Source: Akkermansiaceae bacterium UBA5020
GTDB lineage: Bacteria; Verrucomicrobiota; Verrucomicrobiia; Verrucomicrobiales; DEV007
Assembly (NCBI GenBank): GCA_002396885.1
Contig: DGXY01000009.1
Location: 1-31,445 of the forward strand
Direction of reading: 5' to 3'
DNA: 31,445 nt
In this document: in pieces, positions 30,698-31,445 of the stretch
Layout of the letters: each line of letters starts with the position of its first letter
Numbering within the stretch: the stretch's first letter is position 1
The notes under the pieces: generated by a model
What the model was told of the DNA's origin: nothing
Database searches by the model: none
What the model saw: the letters and a program-made list of their open reading frames with translations, nothing else
Made by a program: the position numbers and the translations under genes

Positions 30698-31445
30698 GTT
30701 GGGCGATTTGGATGGGCGAAGTTCTTGGTTTGAAATCGGTGACGGAAAGCGTGTAGGCGAACCCCTCTTGATCGCTCCCAAGAGCGGTGAAACCGAGCTT
30801 GTCGTAGTGGTCTTTCACGAGGGCGTTCTTCTCCGTGGGAAGGTAGATCCCGCGGATGCAGATCAGGTTTCGACTGCCGGCGAGGCGGGCGAGTTCGTTG
30901 AGGCAAAGGTGCTCGACGCGACGATTGAGAACCCGGCAACTCATCAGCCAGGTCTCGACGACGAGAGACTCCCCGTCGAGTTCTCCGATGAGAACGGCGA
31001 CGAGACCGTGATCGACGAATCTATCGCGCAGACGGACGGTCAAGGTGATGAATTCGGGGGAACTTGAGAAGCGCGCCACCGCGGCTTCGGAATGACGCCG
31101 CGTCGTCAAATTGAACTGGTTGCTTCGGCCGATGAGCTGGGCGATCCGGGGAATGTCTGTTTCCGTAAATCCGGAAAAGCTGGCCTCCATTTCGAGCGAC
31201 TCAAGATACGAGTCCATGTCGGTCACCGATTCCAGTCGGCTGCGGAGATTCTTTTCAATCTGGTAATGGGTGGTCCGGTTCCGATCCTCTTCGGTCACCG
31301 ACATCGTGGAAAACACGCGCGCTTCCTGGAGAATCTCAACAAAAAGGGAGGGATCTTCCCCCAGGTGAATCGCGGTCACTTCGGGGGTGAATTGCCGGAC
31401 GATTTCGATTTCCGCCGGATTGTCGTCAACGAAAACAAAACTGTT
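30687..31445 (-). CDS. FkbH-like HAD-family protein, partial at window edge
   Basis: The C-terminal 252 residues of an FkbH-type protein; the start lies beyond the right edge. The visible part begins NSFVFVDDNPAEIEIVRQF, the HAD motif with the Asp-Asp pair, and continues with VTAIHLGEDP and RNRTTHYQIE. A C-terminal GNAT-like domain follows, containing FITLTVRLRDRFVDHGLVAVL and ALVKDHYDKLGFTAL. FkbH enzymes in polyketide and tetronate pathways take 1,3-bisphosphoglycerate, remove phosphate and place a D-glyceryl unit on an ACP. Linked here to an ACP and an MBOAT system, it probably makes glyceryl-ACP for export. The catalytic N-terminal HAD nucleophile is outside the window, so completeness is unknown. 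Confidence 0.85.
   Translation of the reverse strand, partial: NSFVFVDDNPAEIEIVRQFTPEVTAIHLGEDPSLFVEILQEARVFSTMSVTEEDRNRTTHYQIEKNLRSRLESVTDMDSYLESLEMEASFSGFTETDIPRIAQLIGRSNQFNLTTRRHSEAAVARFSSSPEFITLTVRLRDRFVDHGLVAVLIGELDGESLVVETWLMSCRVLNRRVEHLCLNELARLAGSRNLICIRGIYLPTEKNALVKDHYDKLGFTALGSDQEGFAYTLSVTDFKPRTSPIQIAQHAR

Noticed and set aside
1..31445. CRISPR arrays, tRNA or rRNA genes, insertion sequences
   Set aside because: I found no regularly spaced long repeats, cloverleaf-like sequence or transposase-like protein on either strand.

Overview
The window is a single, gapless polysaccharide biosynthesis island. All 31 genes I can support lie on the minus strand, so transcription runs from right to left (31445 to 1). 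DNA is GC-rich, and gaps between genes are mostly under 150 bases. Many start and stop codons overlap (ATGA or TGATG). There is no tRNA, rRNA, CRISPR array, transposase or integrase. The gene families (many GT4 glycosyltransferases, FkbM methyltransferases, Wzx/Wzy-type membrane proteins, an EpsI-like protein) and the scarcity of Shine-Dalgarno sites fit a Gram-negative environmental bacterium. My best guess is Verrucomicrobiota (Opitutae-like) or a PVC relative, but that is an inference and not proven here.

Right end, transcribed first (about 28000-31445): an FkbH-like protein cut by the window edge, an acyl carrier protein, a membrane-anchored SGNH/DltD-like transferase, a 44-residue single-span microprotein ending in VYGGF, and an MBOAT acyltransferase. 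This has the logic of the D-alanylation (Dlt) machine. A thioester-charged carrier feeds an MBOAT, an extracytoplasmic C-terminal tyrosine shuttle receives the acyl group, and an SGNH enzyme delivers it to the polymer. Here, however, FkbH replaces the amino-acid ligase DltA, which suggests that the cargo is a glyceryl group. This is the most interesting system in the window.

Middle right (20862-27977): two class I methyltransferases, four GT-B glycosyltransferases and one FkbM methyltransferase. Centre (14191-20785): a GT4 enzyme, a Wzy-like polymerase, a Wzx-like flippase, and the first two of three consecutive FkbM methyltransferases. Middle left (4068-14166): the third FkbM, seven GT4 enzymes, another FkbM and a second Wzy-like polymerase. 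Left end (44-4067): another GT4, a YdcF/DUF218 membrane protein, a GT2 enzyme, a WcaF-like O-acetyltransferase lacking its usual tail, and an EpsI-like exosortase-associated protein.

Together the genes look able to build a complex, heavily O-methylated and acylated repeat unit on a lipid carrier in the cytoplasm (13 glycosyltransferases, 7 methyltransferases), flip it (Wzx), polymerise it (two Wzy-like proteins) and decorate it outside the membrane (MBOAT system). The initiating phosphoglycosyltransferase, chain-length regulator, outer-membrane exporter, exosortase and sugar-nucleotide genes are not in the window. Four paralogous pairs (two Wzy-like proteins and three GT pairs) suggest the locus grew by duplication. 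The few real gaps carry purine/pyrimidine heptamer repeats and candidate RNA hairpins.
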